Assembly (NCBI GenBank): GCA_030272155.1
Contig: CP126202.1
Span: 2,604,001 to 2,668,000, forward strand
Direction of reading: 5' to 3'
Source of the DNA: Tetradesmus obliquus
Lineage: Eukaryota > Chlorophyta > Chlorophyceae > Sphaeropleales > Scenedesmaceae
Length of the DNA: 64,000 nucleotides
The notes under the pieces were generated by a model that was given only the letters and a program-made list of their open reading frames with translations, was not told where the DNA came from and made no database searches. Each line of letters starts with the position of its first letter. Positions within the stretch are counted from its first letter, which is position 1. The position numbers and the translations under genes are program-made. This document shows, piece by piece, positions 47,701 through 58,244 of the stretch.

Positions 47701-49669
47701 CCAACAGCACAATGAGGCCCACCGCGTTGATCTCCTGGCGTGCCGTGCCCGCGCTGATGTGTCACGTATACTCCGCCAAACACAACACACTGCAAATGAA
47801 CATATCATCAATGTTTCAATGCCATTCACTGAGAGCGCGATGCGGCCCACCGCCTTCAACGCCTGCTTTGCGGTGGCTGCGCTGATGTTGCGCGTGTACT
47901 TTAATCAAACTACAAACAATCAACACTGTTGCTGTATCAAAGCCACTCACCAAAAGCGCGATGCGGCCCACCGCCTTCACCGCCTGGCGTGGCGTGTCAG
48001 CGCTAATGTCGCGCGTGTGCTTTGCCATACACTACACATTGCAACGAAATGAACTATCACTGTTCCAATGCCACTCACCGAGAGCGCGATGCGGCCCACC
48101 GCCTTCACCGCCTGGCGTGCCGTGTCTGCGCTGATGTCGCGCGTGTACTCGGTGAGCTCGCCCACGATGTCATACACGTTGCTGGCACTGGCCAGCAGCG
48201 TCAGGATCTCCATCTTCAGCTGCTTCACATACCTGCAGGGCAACGGTATAATGAACACATGAATCCACTGTTTCCCCTGGATGTCATACACATTGAATCC
48301 ACTGGCGCGGACGACAACGTGTGAGCAGGCAAGGCCCCTCGTGGGCCTCACCAGCTGTCGTGGATGCAGCCAGTGGAACGCCATGCCATGGCCTTCAACC
48401 AAATTTGGCGCGCGCGCCACAAGCAGCCGCGCCAAAAATCACAACCACAGGTCCAACCAGCAAGGTAACCCTCAACCCCAAACCCTAGCTCACCAGCTGT
48501 CGTGGCTTCGGCAGTAGAAGGCCATGTAATCGCCCTCGAATATCATGGGGGCGCGCGCCACCAGCAGCCGCGCGTGGCACAGCACCGCGTACACAGCAGC
48601 GGGGTCCTCCCTGCTGATGAGGCTCTTCAGCTGCTCCTTGACTCGCTCCAGCACCTGCTGGTGTGTAGCAGTCATGCTGAGCGTCATGTACAGGAACACC
48701 TGCGGATTGCAGGAGCGAAGCATAATACTGATGAGTGGTGTGTCTGTGGTTGTGTGAAAATCTGCTCCTTGACTCGCTCCAGCACCTGCTGGTGTGTAGC
48801 AGTCATGCTGAGCGTCATGTACAGGAACACCTGCCGATTGCAGGAGCGAAGCATAATACTGATGAGTGGTGTGTCTGTGGTTGTGTGAATATCTGCTCCT
48901 TGACTCGCTCCAGCACCTGCTGGTGTGTAGCAGTCATGCTGAGGGTCATGTACAGGAACACCTGCGACATGTACAAGCAAAGAATACTACTAATGGGTGT
49001 TATGTTATGTGGTGTGAATAGCTGCTCCTTGACATGCTCCAGCACCTGCTGGTGTGTGGTGGTCATGCTGAGGGTGAGGGACAGGACGTCCTGCAGCGTG
49101 ACAGCAGATACGACTTCTCTGTCAGCTCAGACACCATCAATGTCGAGGCGTATATCACAAAGAGCTCTCCGGCCTCTCCAGGATATGGCCAGGGAGCTTC
49201 GACACCAAAGGAATGCCGTACACCAATTCAGCGCTGCTGGAAAGATATGTAAAGTAGGGTTTATTCGCCAAGGTTGTCTGCTGTTGCGCACCTTGATGGT
49301 TGCCAGCACCACCGCGCTGTTGTTCACCCCGAGACGGTCCTCCAGCGCATTCAGCAGGTCATACACCTGGCAGCACAGCACAACAGCACACATGGAAGAG
49401 CAGACCCCAGTAATTCATTGTTGATGGGTTGCTCTGCCGCAGCTTCTCTGCCGTGATCTGCGCACGTCTACCCAGCGCATGTACTGCCGATGATGCAGCT
49501 GCTGGTGTGCGCATGTGGCCGACTTGGCGCAAATGCTGCTGCCATCGAGCCCAGCACATATCAACGGCCAGATCTGGCAGTGCTGCCGCTCAAACTGCTG
49601 CTGTTGTTGAACCAATCCCTTTGCACCAAGCTGCTGCTGCTCTCGCCTGCCGCTGCTGCGGCTGGTCAC

Positions 49670-49707
<38 letters not shown>

Positions 49708-51797
49708 AAAGCATTGCTGTTAGTCGCACTGCCGCCGCCGCTGCTGCTGCACACCTCTGCATCCGAGCTTGGTGTGTAGTGAGCTACCAGCTCCAGCACC
49801 TGGCACTGTGCCCAGTCGCTGAACTCCTGCAGTACAAAAAGCACAGCGCACAACCACTCAGCTTGTAATGCTTATTGACTGCGGCACACGCAGCATGTCG
49901 TAGCAGGCACTGCGCCCATTCCCTGAACGTCTGCGCAGCAGACACAGCCCAAAGACAGCGCACAGAAATAACAGTAGCAGACAATGCGCAAAGCAGCCGC
50001 TTCAAACAGATGGAATCCAAACGGCCACAACTCGATATGCCAGCAACACCCCTCACAATTCAGACGCCGCACCTTGATCCTGTTGATCAGGCTGTACATG
50101 AGTGCCTTGCTGCTGCCATTCACACCACGGCTGATCCAGACCCACTGCACCCAAAACAGCAATGAACCCTAGCAGCACCATACTTCAACCCCCCAAACCC
50201 CCACCTTGATCCTGTTGATCAGGCTGTACATGAGTGCCTTGTTGCTGCCATTCACACCACGGCTGATCCAGACCCACTGCACCCAAAACAGCAATGAACC
50301 CTAGCAGCACCATACTTCAACCCCCAAAACCCCCACCTTGATCCTGTTGATCAGGCTGTACATGAGCGCCTTGTTGCTGGCGAGGCGCTTCACGCCCTGC
50401 ACCTGCATCAGCAGCGTGAGGCAGTTGGCTGCCACCTGCGGGTCGCCGTCCTGCCCCAGCAGCTGCTGCACGTGCTGCAGCAGGCCCTGAGCCTCCACCA
50501 CGTCTGCAGGACAAAACATAAGGAAGGATAGGTAAATGAGTTGAAGCAGTCGCATGCGGAAACATGAGTATGCATAGCAGCAACTGCTGCTGCACGTGCT
50601 GCAGCAGGCCCCGAGCCTCAACTACGTCTGCAGTGAAACAGAGACAGCAGCAGGCAGGCACCTGAGCATGGTAGCTGCTGCGCGCGCTGCTAAGAAACTG
50701 CTACATTTTAGGACTCACCTGCTTCAGTGCCAGCAGCTGCTGCTGCCGTTTGCTCAGCTGCTGTGGCCACAGCATCATCTGTAGCTGCAGGACCTACTGC
50801 TGTACACAATACAGTTGCACAACCCAACCCCACTGCTTGCACGCTGCTGCTGCTGCTGCTGCTGTCCTGCAAGCATCCCACCTGGGCTCATGTGCCAGAT
50901 CTTGAGCACACCCATCACCGCTGTGCGCCGCACGTAGGGGTGCCTGTCATCCAGCCCAGCTGACACGGGAGTGACCTGCGGCAAACACCAAAAGATCGCG
51001 GGCATGTCAAAAGGTGTTTCCAACATGTCAAATGTAGTGTTGAGTTGCCGGCTGGACTAATCATAGGCTATGTGAGCACAGTACATTTGCTGCCAGCGCA
51101 TGGTTAACTGCTGCTAGGGTTCTGGTGTGCAGCAGCTCCTCATGCCTGCCACGATGCAGCTGCTGCTGAGGTTAACCTAGAACAGGAAACAGCTACCCCC
51201 CTCAGGAAATCTGCTGCTGTGGTTGCAGCTATAGTAGTGATAACACCCGCCGTGGCCAACTGCTTGACTGCGCAGCACTGCTGCTGGAACGTGCTGTGCA
51301 AGCCTGCTGTGCACCTTGCGATCGGGCACGTTCCTTCCTGCAAGCCCCTAGGCCACTGATTTGCTGTTATAATGTATAAAAATGGCTTTACAACTCACCA
51401 CGTACTCCAGCAGGTTGGGTATGCGCAGGGAGCACAGGCTGCGCAGCGCCAGGCCCCTTACTGTAGGGTCCTGGTCTTGGCAGTCCTTGTGCAGCTGGTT
51501 GATGGTCAGCAGCGCCAGATCCGGCGTGCTGGCAGCATAGTGCGTGATGTAGAGGTACAGCATCTTCTTGAGCACGACGTCGTCCGGGCTGAGGTTTGCA
51601 CAGGAGGTCATCATGGGGAACAGTCCTGCCATGTCCATGCCCAGCGTCATGTAGTTTATGACCTTCTTGAACGCCTCTTTCTTTGCTTGTCGCAGCTCTA
51701 TGTTTGAACGTTTGCCTGTCATGCACAGGCCCTGCAGCTGCGCGCTGAGCTCTGCGTATTCGCCCCGGGGCTTCGTGGGCCCCCTGGGCTTGCTCAT
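43894..51797 (-). CDS. AP4B1: AP-4 complex subunit beta (beta-adaptin)
   Basis: The beta subunit of the AP-4 coat adaptor, which sorts cargo at the trans-Golgi network. The ATG at 51797 gives MSKPRGPTKPRGEYAELSAQ. The trunk follows: FKKVINYMTLGMDMAGLFP, LKKMLYLYITHYAASTPDLA, RGLALRSLCSLRIPNLLEYV, VRRTAVMGVLKIWHMSP, NKALMYSLINRIK, NALEDRLGVNNSAVVLATIK, RQAVKAVGRIALS, ALVWILGHFGQHID and DVHDRALLYYR. A linker with acidic DLLDLGDDE-type motifs leads to the C-terminal appendage (FKLMPGVFQERWRALAPAEQ ... MFKYYFYAQDG ... FYR, stop at 43894). Order and spacing match plant AP-4 beta. Exons include about 51797-51399, 50978-50890, 50506-50337, 49828-49676, 48699-48494, 48232-48079, 47429-47304, 46466-46367, 45878-45680, 45247-45151 and 44733-43894. 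An Ala-rich insert near 50720-50795 looks lineage-specific. Many introns carry decoy exon ends. Confidence 0.88.
45553..45608 (-). repeat. Decoy AP-4 beta exon end carrying a TAG
   Basis: It copies the end of the exon at 45680 (GGLNDSD.DVHDRALLYYR/GT) about 127 bp downstream in minus sense. One change turns the codon after SD into TAG. The donor is GTGATT. Confidence 0.85.
45950..46015 (-). repeat. Decoy AP-4 beta exon start (acceptor side)
   Basis: It repeats APDLLRPLAHASGIEPLQVK-like coding of the true exon (APYLLQPLVEAFGSEPQPVK, right end about 45878), about 135 bp upstream in minus sense. Confidence 0.8.
46109..46297 (-). repeat. Two decoy AP-4 beta exon ends (donor side)
   Basis: The true exon end at 46367 (WILGHFGQHIDS with GTGAGT) is copied at 46235-46297, nearly complete, and again, shorter, at 46109-46140. 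Both keep the CATAGACA/GTGAGT donor. The first spacing is about 132 bp. Confidence 0.85.
46600..46673 (-). repeat. Decoy AP-4 beta exon end with destroyed donor
   Basis: It copies VAETLVQL...YPDLGE coding from the exon ending at 47304, with an internal deletion that shifts the frame. The junction reads GGGCGAG/CCAGAG instead of GGGCGAG/GTGAGC, so it cannot be a normal 5' splice site. Confidence 0.75.
46674..46872 (+). pseudogene. Fragment resembling the end of a bacterial HINT domain (pretoxin/RHS type)
   Basis: Directly after the AP-4 beta-derived copy, the plus strand reads LEVDGNHNYY then ACGALVHNC, followed by an Ala/Gly-rich stretch and TAG at about 46867. H.YY....LVHN is the hallmark C-terminus of bacterial HINT self-cleaving domains that precede the variable effector part of polymorphic toxins and RHS proteins. 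Only the tail of such a domain is present. It has no start of its own and cannot be functional as it stands. A second open stretch in another frame (about 46887-47100) may be decayed continuation. Family assignment rests on this short motif alone. Confidence 0.5.
46909..47189 (-). pseudogene. Bacterial-looking leucine-rich-repeat fragment inside the AP-4 beta intron
   Basis: In minus sense the frame reads NGNLGAQALAQAFEKACHLS, then LKQLNSANNCLGNQGIQALA and LLEDLNLAWNEF. This is the roughly 28-residue N.LG..G.QALA pattern of RNase-inhibitor-type LRRs. The DNA is visibly AT-richer and lacks the CAG/CTG flavour of its surroundings. LRR character fades beyond NEF, where the plus strand becomes the better reading. 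It is an incomplete piece. Confidence 0.55.
47702..48027 (-). repeat. Three decoy AP-4 beta exon ends (donor side)
   Basis: The true exon end at 48079 (RDISADTARQAVKAVGRIAL) is copied at about 47950-48027, 47828-47905 and, most diverged and frame-shifted, 47702-47790. Spacing is about 121-128 bp. The first copy's junction retains GTGAGT; the second reads GTGAAT. Confidence 0.85.
48351..48425 (-). repeat. Decoy AP-4 beta exon end (donor side)
   Basis: It copies LLVARAP....EG..MAF coding from the exon ending at 48494. The CAGCTG/GTGAGG donor is intact. Confidence 0.8.
48760..49094 (-). repeat. 131-bp array of decoy AP-4 beta exon starts, three copies
   Basis: The true exon starts at 48699 (VFLYMTLSMTATHQQVLERV). 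Copies of its first 65 or so bases plus upstream intron start about 131, 262 and 391 bp upstream (minus sense), at about 48830, 48961 and 49090. All keep a C/T-rich stretch and an AG. In the copies the frame runs from VKEQ into intron sequence (IFTQPQTHHSS). Confidence 0.9.
49889..49933 (-). repeat. Decoy AP-4 beta exon start (acceptor side)
   Basis: CGCAG/ACGTTCAGGGAATGGGCGCA copies the true start at 49828 (TGCAG/GAGTTCAGCGACTGGGCACA), about 105 bp upstream in minus sense. Confidence 0.75.
50072..50265 (-). repeat. 132-bp repeat: two decoy AP-4 beta exon ends (donor side)
   Basis: The NKALMYSLINRIK-coding exon end with its donor is true at 50337. It is copied with exact 132-bp spacing at about 50205 and 50073. 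The intervening intron sequence is almost identical between copies, so the duplication is recent. Confidence 0.9.
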
Positions 51798-52666
51798 CTT
51801 GACTCGAGGAGGCACTTGGAGCAGTATGATTATTGATTATTCTACGATCCACAGACTACACTTTGGAAAACGAGGCGGATGCAGTGGGTGAAGAGACAGA
51901 GTCAGTTGGCAGCAGTACAGGACAGCAGCAGGAGACTGGCTGGCGTCATAGTGTACGTATGCCTATCACCTGACACGCCGACAACAAACTTGCTCTGTAC
52001 TGTGGTTCGATCGACCCAGAGAGAACACCAGAAGTGTATGACAAGGGCACAGTTACACGACTGACAAACTGACGCACTGCTAATTTTTCTTGGACCTGAC
52101 AGAGGTGGCCAAAAGCTGCCCTCCCAAGGGATTGCCCTGCTAGATGTCACAAGTCGCGTTGCACAGCAAAAGCCCTTCAAATCAATCTGGCCAAACACTG
52201 CGAGCCCTGCGCTCACACAGATTGCCCTGGCATTGCACTCCAATGAATGGCGTGATACGGAATCTGCAGCTGCAGCCAAACTGGCAGCAAAAAAGATCAA
52301 CAGGAGCACCATGCACATGATCATGTTTTCCTGCAATTGTAGCACCACATGCAAAAGTTCAGTACTAATCAGTGCTACTGCGCCGCACGCACAATAAGAA
52401 CCCCACAAACATTGGATGCACTCCAACGCTGATGTGCTTGCAAATACCCCGTCTGCAAAGCAATAACACCATGGATGCAGCAAGACCAGCAGCTCAAACA
52501 TTTATGGAACGATTATGCAAACTTTATCTCAGCACTTCAATCAAATATGATCAGCATGCTTATGTGCAACTTGCACATTCTCCATCAACAGCAGGCATTA
52601 TGCGCCAAACAAACATTGTGGTGTGACCGCAGCAAGCAGTGCAAGCAACCTGCAAGCCAGTTTACT
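51798..52666. other. Intergenic gap, no gene seen
   Basis: It lies between the AP-4 beta start and the aldo/keto reductase stop, both on the minus strand. No supported frame. Confidence 0.45.
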
Positions 52667-53877
52667 TCACTGCACGTTGGCCTTGTAGGTCAGCTGCATG
52701 TGGCCATACCGATCTCCAGCCACAGCATCAAAAGGCACAGCTGCTTCCAGCTCCGCAACTTCACCCTCACTCAAGCTGACAGCAGCAGCGCCAGCATTCT
52801 CCTCAAGAGCCGCAATGCGCTTAGTGCCGGGGATAGGGATGACATCCGGTGACTTGGCCAGCAGCCAGGCCATCGCCAGCTGACCTGGCGTGACGCCCTT
52901 CTTGGCTGCCATAGCCTCCACTGCCTCCACCAGCTTGAGGTTCTGCGGAGGCGGATGATTTTGTGCAAGCGTTTGCAGAGGAGCGTGGGTCAGTACAGCA
53001 GCGGAAGGAGCCTGGCTGACAACGTTGCTATCAGCAGCAAGGCATCATGCATGACATCCGGTGACTTGGCCAGCAGCCAGGCCATGTCAGCTGGCCTGGG
53101 GTTACACCTTTTGTGGCTGCCATGGCCTCCACTGCTTCCACCAACTTGAGGTTTTGTTGCGGTTCAAAGGACCAAAACAGGAAACAAACAAATACGCAAT
53201 GTTTTAGTATTTACAACAGTGCAGCGGCGTCAGAAGCAGCAATGCTTGCACCATGAGGCTGTAACAAGTAAGCCCCATGAGCCTTGTCTGGCTCCTTTGT
53301 GGGTGGGCCTGTGGCCCTACTTTGGTAACTGGTAAGCAGGATGCAAACGTAATAAACGCCATTTCCCCTGGCCACTCTCTGTTTAGCTGCCATGCTTGCC
53401 ACAGCCTCCACCAGCTGAACGGTCTGCATTTCGGCCGACTTCATCTGCGTGGGGGTATGGTTGTGAAAAAGGAGGGTTTGGCCATATTTATGAGACAGCA
53501 CGCACGGCAGCAGCAGCATGGCCAAACGTTGAATGTGACACGACATGTATATGCTTGACAGGCGCCAGTGCACGCCATTCTGCTCTACTACTGCACAATG
53601 CGCAAGCAGCGAAACAAACAAACAGCACATACGCGTGACAAAACAGCAGCCGCCGCACCTGCTTCAGGTTCTCCTGGCTAAACCAGGGTGAGGCAGTCAC
53701 CCTGAAGTCAGCAGGGTCCAGCTGTGCTGTGTCCTTGAGCTGCCCCGTCAGCAGGCCCCGTCCCAGGGGGCTGTAGGCCAGCACTCCAATGCCCAGCTCT
53801 CGACACACCGGCAGCAAGTCGCGCTGCAGCAGTAGCAGCAATGTACAGCAATGGCAGCGGAGGCACCGACAGCAGCA

Positions 53878-53908
<31 letters not shown>

Positions 53909-55366
53909 TACAGGCCGGAAACGTTGATACTCACCAGTCAGCAGGCCCCTGTCTAAGGGGCTTTAAGCGAGCACTCCAATGCCTAGCTCGCGACACACCG
54001 GCAGCAGGTCGCGCTGCAGCAGCAGGAGTACAGACCGCATGTGTGGGTTTGATGTTATACATTACATTACATTACATTACATTACATTACATCACATTAC
54101 ATATGTTATAAGTTGAAGCGTCAGCCGGCAATCACATGTAACCTCACCATACAGTGCCTGGCGTCAACACACTGCTAAGATCTCATATGCATGCGTGCTG
54201 CTGCCGCGTGTCGCTGAGTCGCTGAACTCACACAAACCAGCAATACTACCAAGCTTGCCAAAGTGCAGCTAGGCATAGGAGATGCCCAGAAGTTTGTCTC
54301 TGTCAAGGCTGCACACGGACATCCTCGCACCAAACACAAACAGTAAGATCAGCAGCCAGCCCACAGCCAGGTCTTATGCTAACAGCGACAGCATACAGAT
54401 CAGCTCACCCCAAGGTCATGAGCTAACACCGCCAGCAAATAGCAGCCCACCTCAAATCGCGCAGGAGAACAAGGCAAAGCATGCATATGTTTCTGTTATT
54501 TGCACACAGGAGAAGCATCAGTAGATACCACCTCACCTCCAGGTCGCGTGCAAACAGCGACCACTCCTGCTCAATGGCGCTGATGGGCACCACCGCAGCC
54601 GCCGCCCTGATCTGATTTGGCCCAACCTCGGACAGGCCCACGTGGCGGATCTTGCCCTCCTCCACAAGCACCTGCATTTGAATGTGCGTGCGCAACGGAT
54701 GCAACAACAGCAGTCGACAATGTTGCGCATTTGCCCTCAGCAACAAGCACCTGCTATTGCATGCTTGCATGCACGCATGCATACGGCAGGTGCAGCGGAC
54801 AGCACGGCACTGTATGATGTAGCCGCACTTTCGCTGCGTTGCTGCACTTGAAGCAGCTTGATCAAACCTGGCACAGCCACGCACGCTTTATAATGAAACT
54901 ATAGCCTCAACTCAGAACAATTGCTCTTCCCTCTTCCCACATTGCTACCCAGCAATTCGTTGTGAACTTCCCACCAAACTTCCCACCTTTAGCTCCTGCA
55001 TCAGGTCCGCAATGTCAGTGCCGGGCTGCACAGGCCCCCGCAGCGTGAAGAGGTCAATGTAGCTGGTCCCTAGCCGCTCCAGGGCATCCTCACACGCCTT
55101 TCTTGCATATTCCCTTGTCTGGGTGTGGCTTATGCCTCCTTTGCCGTCAAACATGGGGCCCCACTTGGTGCAGATGGTGATGCTCTCGCGCGGCACGTCC
55201 TTCAGGGCTTTGCCTGGTGAGAGGGGCGGGTGGTGTAGCAGTAGGAGCAGCAGCAAAGCCTGAGCAGTACGTAGGTACGCAAAGCACTGCCCCACTTGGT
55301 GCGCATTGTGATGCTGTCACGAGGCAAGTCCTTCAAGGCTTTGCCTGTGGGGTGGGGTGAGGCAGC

Positions 55367-55411
<45 letters not shown>

Positions 55412-56237
55412 GTGCGTGAGCAGGAAGCATGTAAGCATTTTGTGGCCAGATGTGGCTAGCAGTTAAGCTTCCAATAAACGGGTGGCAGCCTGGCACAACT
55501 CCTGCTGCTGCTACTGCTGCTGCTACCACTGCTGCTACTGCTGCTGCTTCTGCTGTAAGGTTGTCAGCATCAAGTGCATTCCCTGCTGAACCTGCACCCA
55601 GCATGCCCGCTGCTGCTCAGAATGCGAAACGTCATCACATTAAAAACCACCAACAAAACATTGGAAACTATCAAGACCATTGTTGCTGCTGCCAGCAACT
55701 TTCTTCTGTTTCACTTCTGTGCACACCTAGCATCTGCTCATTTGTGTATGGTCCGTACAGGTCACTCGTGTTGAACAGCGTCACTCCCAGCTCCAATGCC
55801 CTGTGGATGAGCTTGATGGCATCTTCCTCAGGAATGCCATCCTTGCCATAGAAGCCCTGCGCAGCAGATAAGCAGTGAATTCCAGCAATGCACAGGGTTG
55901 CAGTGGCGTCAGGCAAACATTGTGAACATGCATTGAAGAGGTGTTCCTCCTGGCTGTGACTTCTTTGCATGAGCTGCATGGCATCCTCCTGATCAATGCC
56001 ATACAAACCCTGCGCAGCAAGGACTGCCAGATCAGCCATGCATGGCTTTGCAGTGGTGCAAGGCCTGCTTATGGTGCACCGCATGACATGCATTGAGCCA
56101 AGGCGAAGGAAGGCCTATGGCGATTTTTTTGGTGTCCCAGCCGTGCTGCGGCTGTCAGCGCTTGCACACATCAAAGCAATTCTAAGCAGCATCGACTGCA
56201 ATCGGAGGTCACAGCAAAACGGAGCCAGCGCTGATGG

Positions 56238-56279
<42 letters not shown>

Positions 56280-56412
56280 AAATCTGCAGCTCCCACGCCA
56301 CACGCCTCACTTAGCACCCACTACAGCAGCTCACCGGGGTGAGCGACATACATCCTAGCCCCAAAGCTGATCCTTTCAGGCCCTTGCCAATCGTGCGCTG
56401 AGGAAGGGGCAT
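52667..56412 (-). CDS. Aldo/keto reductase (NADPH-dependent oxidoreductase)
   Basis: The ATG at 56412 gives MPLPQRTIGKGLKGSALGLG and CMSLTP, the beta-strand opening of AKRs. Then come ALELGVTLFNTSDLYGPYTN (catalytic Asp and Tyr of the D....Y motif), ITICTKWG (Lys), GTSYIDLFTLRGP (the usual His of the YxDLYYxHR motif appears as Leu, so a key residue may differ), VEEGKIRHVGLSEVGPNQIR and EQEWSLFARDLE. After these are GIGVLAYSPLGRGLLTG and the NADPH-binding C-part SPDVIPIPGTKRIAALEENA. Stop TGA at 52667-52669. Exons: 56412-56335, 55856-55731, 55212-54988, 54670-54539, 53824-53660 and 52942-52667. The order fits the plant AKR13/perakine-reductase-like branch. The substrate cannot be told. Decoy exon starts precede four of the five internal and terminal exons. 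Confidence 0.85.
53045..53156 (-). repeat. Decoy start of last AKR exon, nearer copy
   Basis: NLKLVEAVEAMAA.KGVTPGQL coding is copied about 210 bp upstream (minus sense) of the true start at 52942. It then shifts frame. Confidence 0.8.
53370..53435 (-). repeat. Decoy start of last AKR exon, farther copy
   Basis: A shorter and more diverged copy (QLVEAVASMAAKQRVARG). Confidence 0.7.
53940..54016 (-). repeat. Decoy AKR exon start with in-frame TAA
   Basis: It copies RDLLPVCRELGIGVLA from the exon starting at 53824, with the same CTGCAG acceptor. The following Tyr codon is TAA. Confidence 0.85.
54058..54102. repeat. (ATTAC)n pentanucleotide microsatellite
   Basis: About eight ATTAC units, one interrupted, in an AKR intron. 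Confidence 0.95.
55288..55347 (-). repeat. Decoy AKR exon start (acceptor side)
   Basis: GKALKDLPRDSITM.TKWG coding repeats the true exon start at 55212 (GKALKDVPRESITICTKWG), about 134 bp upstream in minus sense. Confidence 0.85.
55930..56014 (-). repeat. Decoy AKR exon start (acceptor side)
   Basis: QGLYGIDQEDAMQLMQ coding copies the true start at 55856 (QGFYGKDGIPEEDAIKLIH) with GCGCAG acceptor, about 155 bp upstream. It is diverged. Confidence 0.75.
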
Positions 56413-57560
56413 GCTTCACGACAGGAATACTTCTGCTGCTGCTGCCTGAGCGTGTTGATTCGGGTTGATCAAGAACAGTTGTAGTGGTTGATCCTATCAC
56501 AAGGTAGTCGACATAATGATCATGTACCCATACGCAGTGTTGTGCCTCTAAGTTCTGTCGGATCAGAGCGTATGAGTCCTACAATTCTTAGGGTTGTCCG
56601 TGCGCGTGTGAAGGATGCAGAACAAGCGCAGAAGCAAGATTTGGGGTTGCTGATGCAAATTGCATAGTTTGTTGGCGACAAATTCAACGTTGCGCAGTCA
56701 CGATCTGCATGCTGCTGCTTGTCACGGTCAGCACCCGCCATGGGCCATGGATGCCACCCGGGAAGTGCCCAGTCATGGATTTATGCATGCGTATGTGCCA
56801 TACATTGCAGCTGCTTTCTCATAATATCCTATGCTGAGGAAGAAAATCATAGATACATGGCTGCATCAGCAGCTGCAGCCTGGTTTTAGTTGTGCATGGC
56901 GTGGCCGCTTTTACAGCCACGCTGTAACAGCGCAACAGATGGGCCAAGCAGTACATAAGGAGTTACAGCGGGCATGCAGGTCAGAGGTTGCAAGCAAGCA
57001 TTATGCAACATAATGAGTACAATATGATAGGCAACCAACGAGAGGTTCAGCAACTTCAAAGCGGTCAACGCAGTGTGTCCTTGTGCTGCGTCCTGGCAGT
57101 AATCCCAAAACAACTAAGCAGGCGCTTGTGGTGCGCGTCATAGCCAGATCCACCCCCCAGGACAACTGCAACTCTTTGATACAACTGCACCGCTGCAGCC
57201 TCGCGCACATACTGTTCCCACGTTCAAGATGCATGGTCGTGCAGCAATGCGTAACAAAGTTTTGCTTGGCTTCTCGCCACACGTCCAAGGATTCTGTTGT
57301 CATCAAGCTCAGTATCATCATCATGTTACTCATCAAGCCATAGCATCAACGCCATCAAGCTCAGTATGTAAGTGCATGCGCATGCTTGTACTGAACAGTG
57401 TTCACCTTTGGACACAGTTATCCGCCACACAGCTTGCTTCAGTTCAACATGCTGCAAACTCCAGTAACATATAGCCCACGTGATGCTGCGCACTGCAGGC
57501 CTAGGCCAAAGATCCTAGCCTAGCCCTGAGGCCTTTGGTAATTACTATATGTACGTGATG
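56413..57560. other. Intergenic region, no gene seen
   Basis: No supported frame. It should contain the AKR promoter, since that gene is on the minus strand. Confidence 0.45.
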
Positions 57561-58244
57561 CCGAAGGCTTTATCAAGCATCCGCCAGGGTGACAGCCTTG
57601 CCGCAAGCTTGGTCAACCGAGCCCAGCCGCATGGGTGTTTCAGGGCTGACTGGGCTCATCATATGCACTGCATATACATGGCATATACCTGCTGCCGAAG
57701 GCTTTATCAAGCATCCGCCAGGGTGACAGCCTTGCCGCAACGTTGCAACGTTAACCTTGGTCAACCGAGCCCAGCCGCATGGGTGTTTCAGGGCTGACTG
57801 GGCTCATCATATGCACTGCATATACATGGCATATACCTGCTGCCGAAGGCTTTATCAAGCATCCGCCAGGGTGACAGCCTTGCCGCAACGTTGCAACGTT
57901 AACCTTGGTCAACCGAGCCCAGCCGCATGGGTGTCTCAGGGCTGACTGGGCTCATCATACGCACTGCATATACATGGCATACACCTGCTGCCGAAGGCTT
58001 TATCAAGCATCCGCCAGGGTGACAGCCTTGCCGCAACGTTGCAACGTTAACCTTGGTCAACCGAGCCCAGCCGCATGGGTGTCTCAGGGCTGACTGGGCT
58101 CATCATACGCTGCGCACTGCATATACATGGCATATACCTGCTGCCGGAGGCTTTATCAAGCATCCGCCAGGGTGACAGCCTTGCCGCAGGCTTGGTCAAC
58201 CGACCCCAGCCGCATGGGTGTCTCAGGGCTGACTGGGCTCATGA
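57561..58244. repeat. 148-bp tandem array, five copies
   Basis: Units start CCGAAGGCTTTATCAAGC (CCGGAGG in the last) at 57561, 57695, 57843, 57991 and 58144. The central spacing is exactly 148 bp. The first and last units lack an 18-bp block that contains AACGTTGCAACGTT, a perfect 14-bp palindrome (57739-57752, 57887-57900, 58035-58048). Units also carry ATATGCACTGCATATACATG. The frames across them look incidental. Confidence 0.93.
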
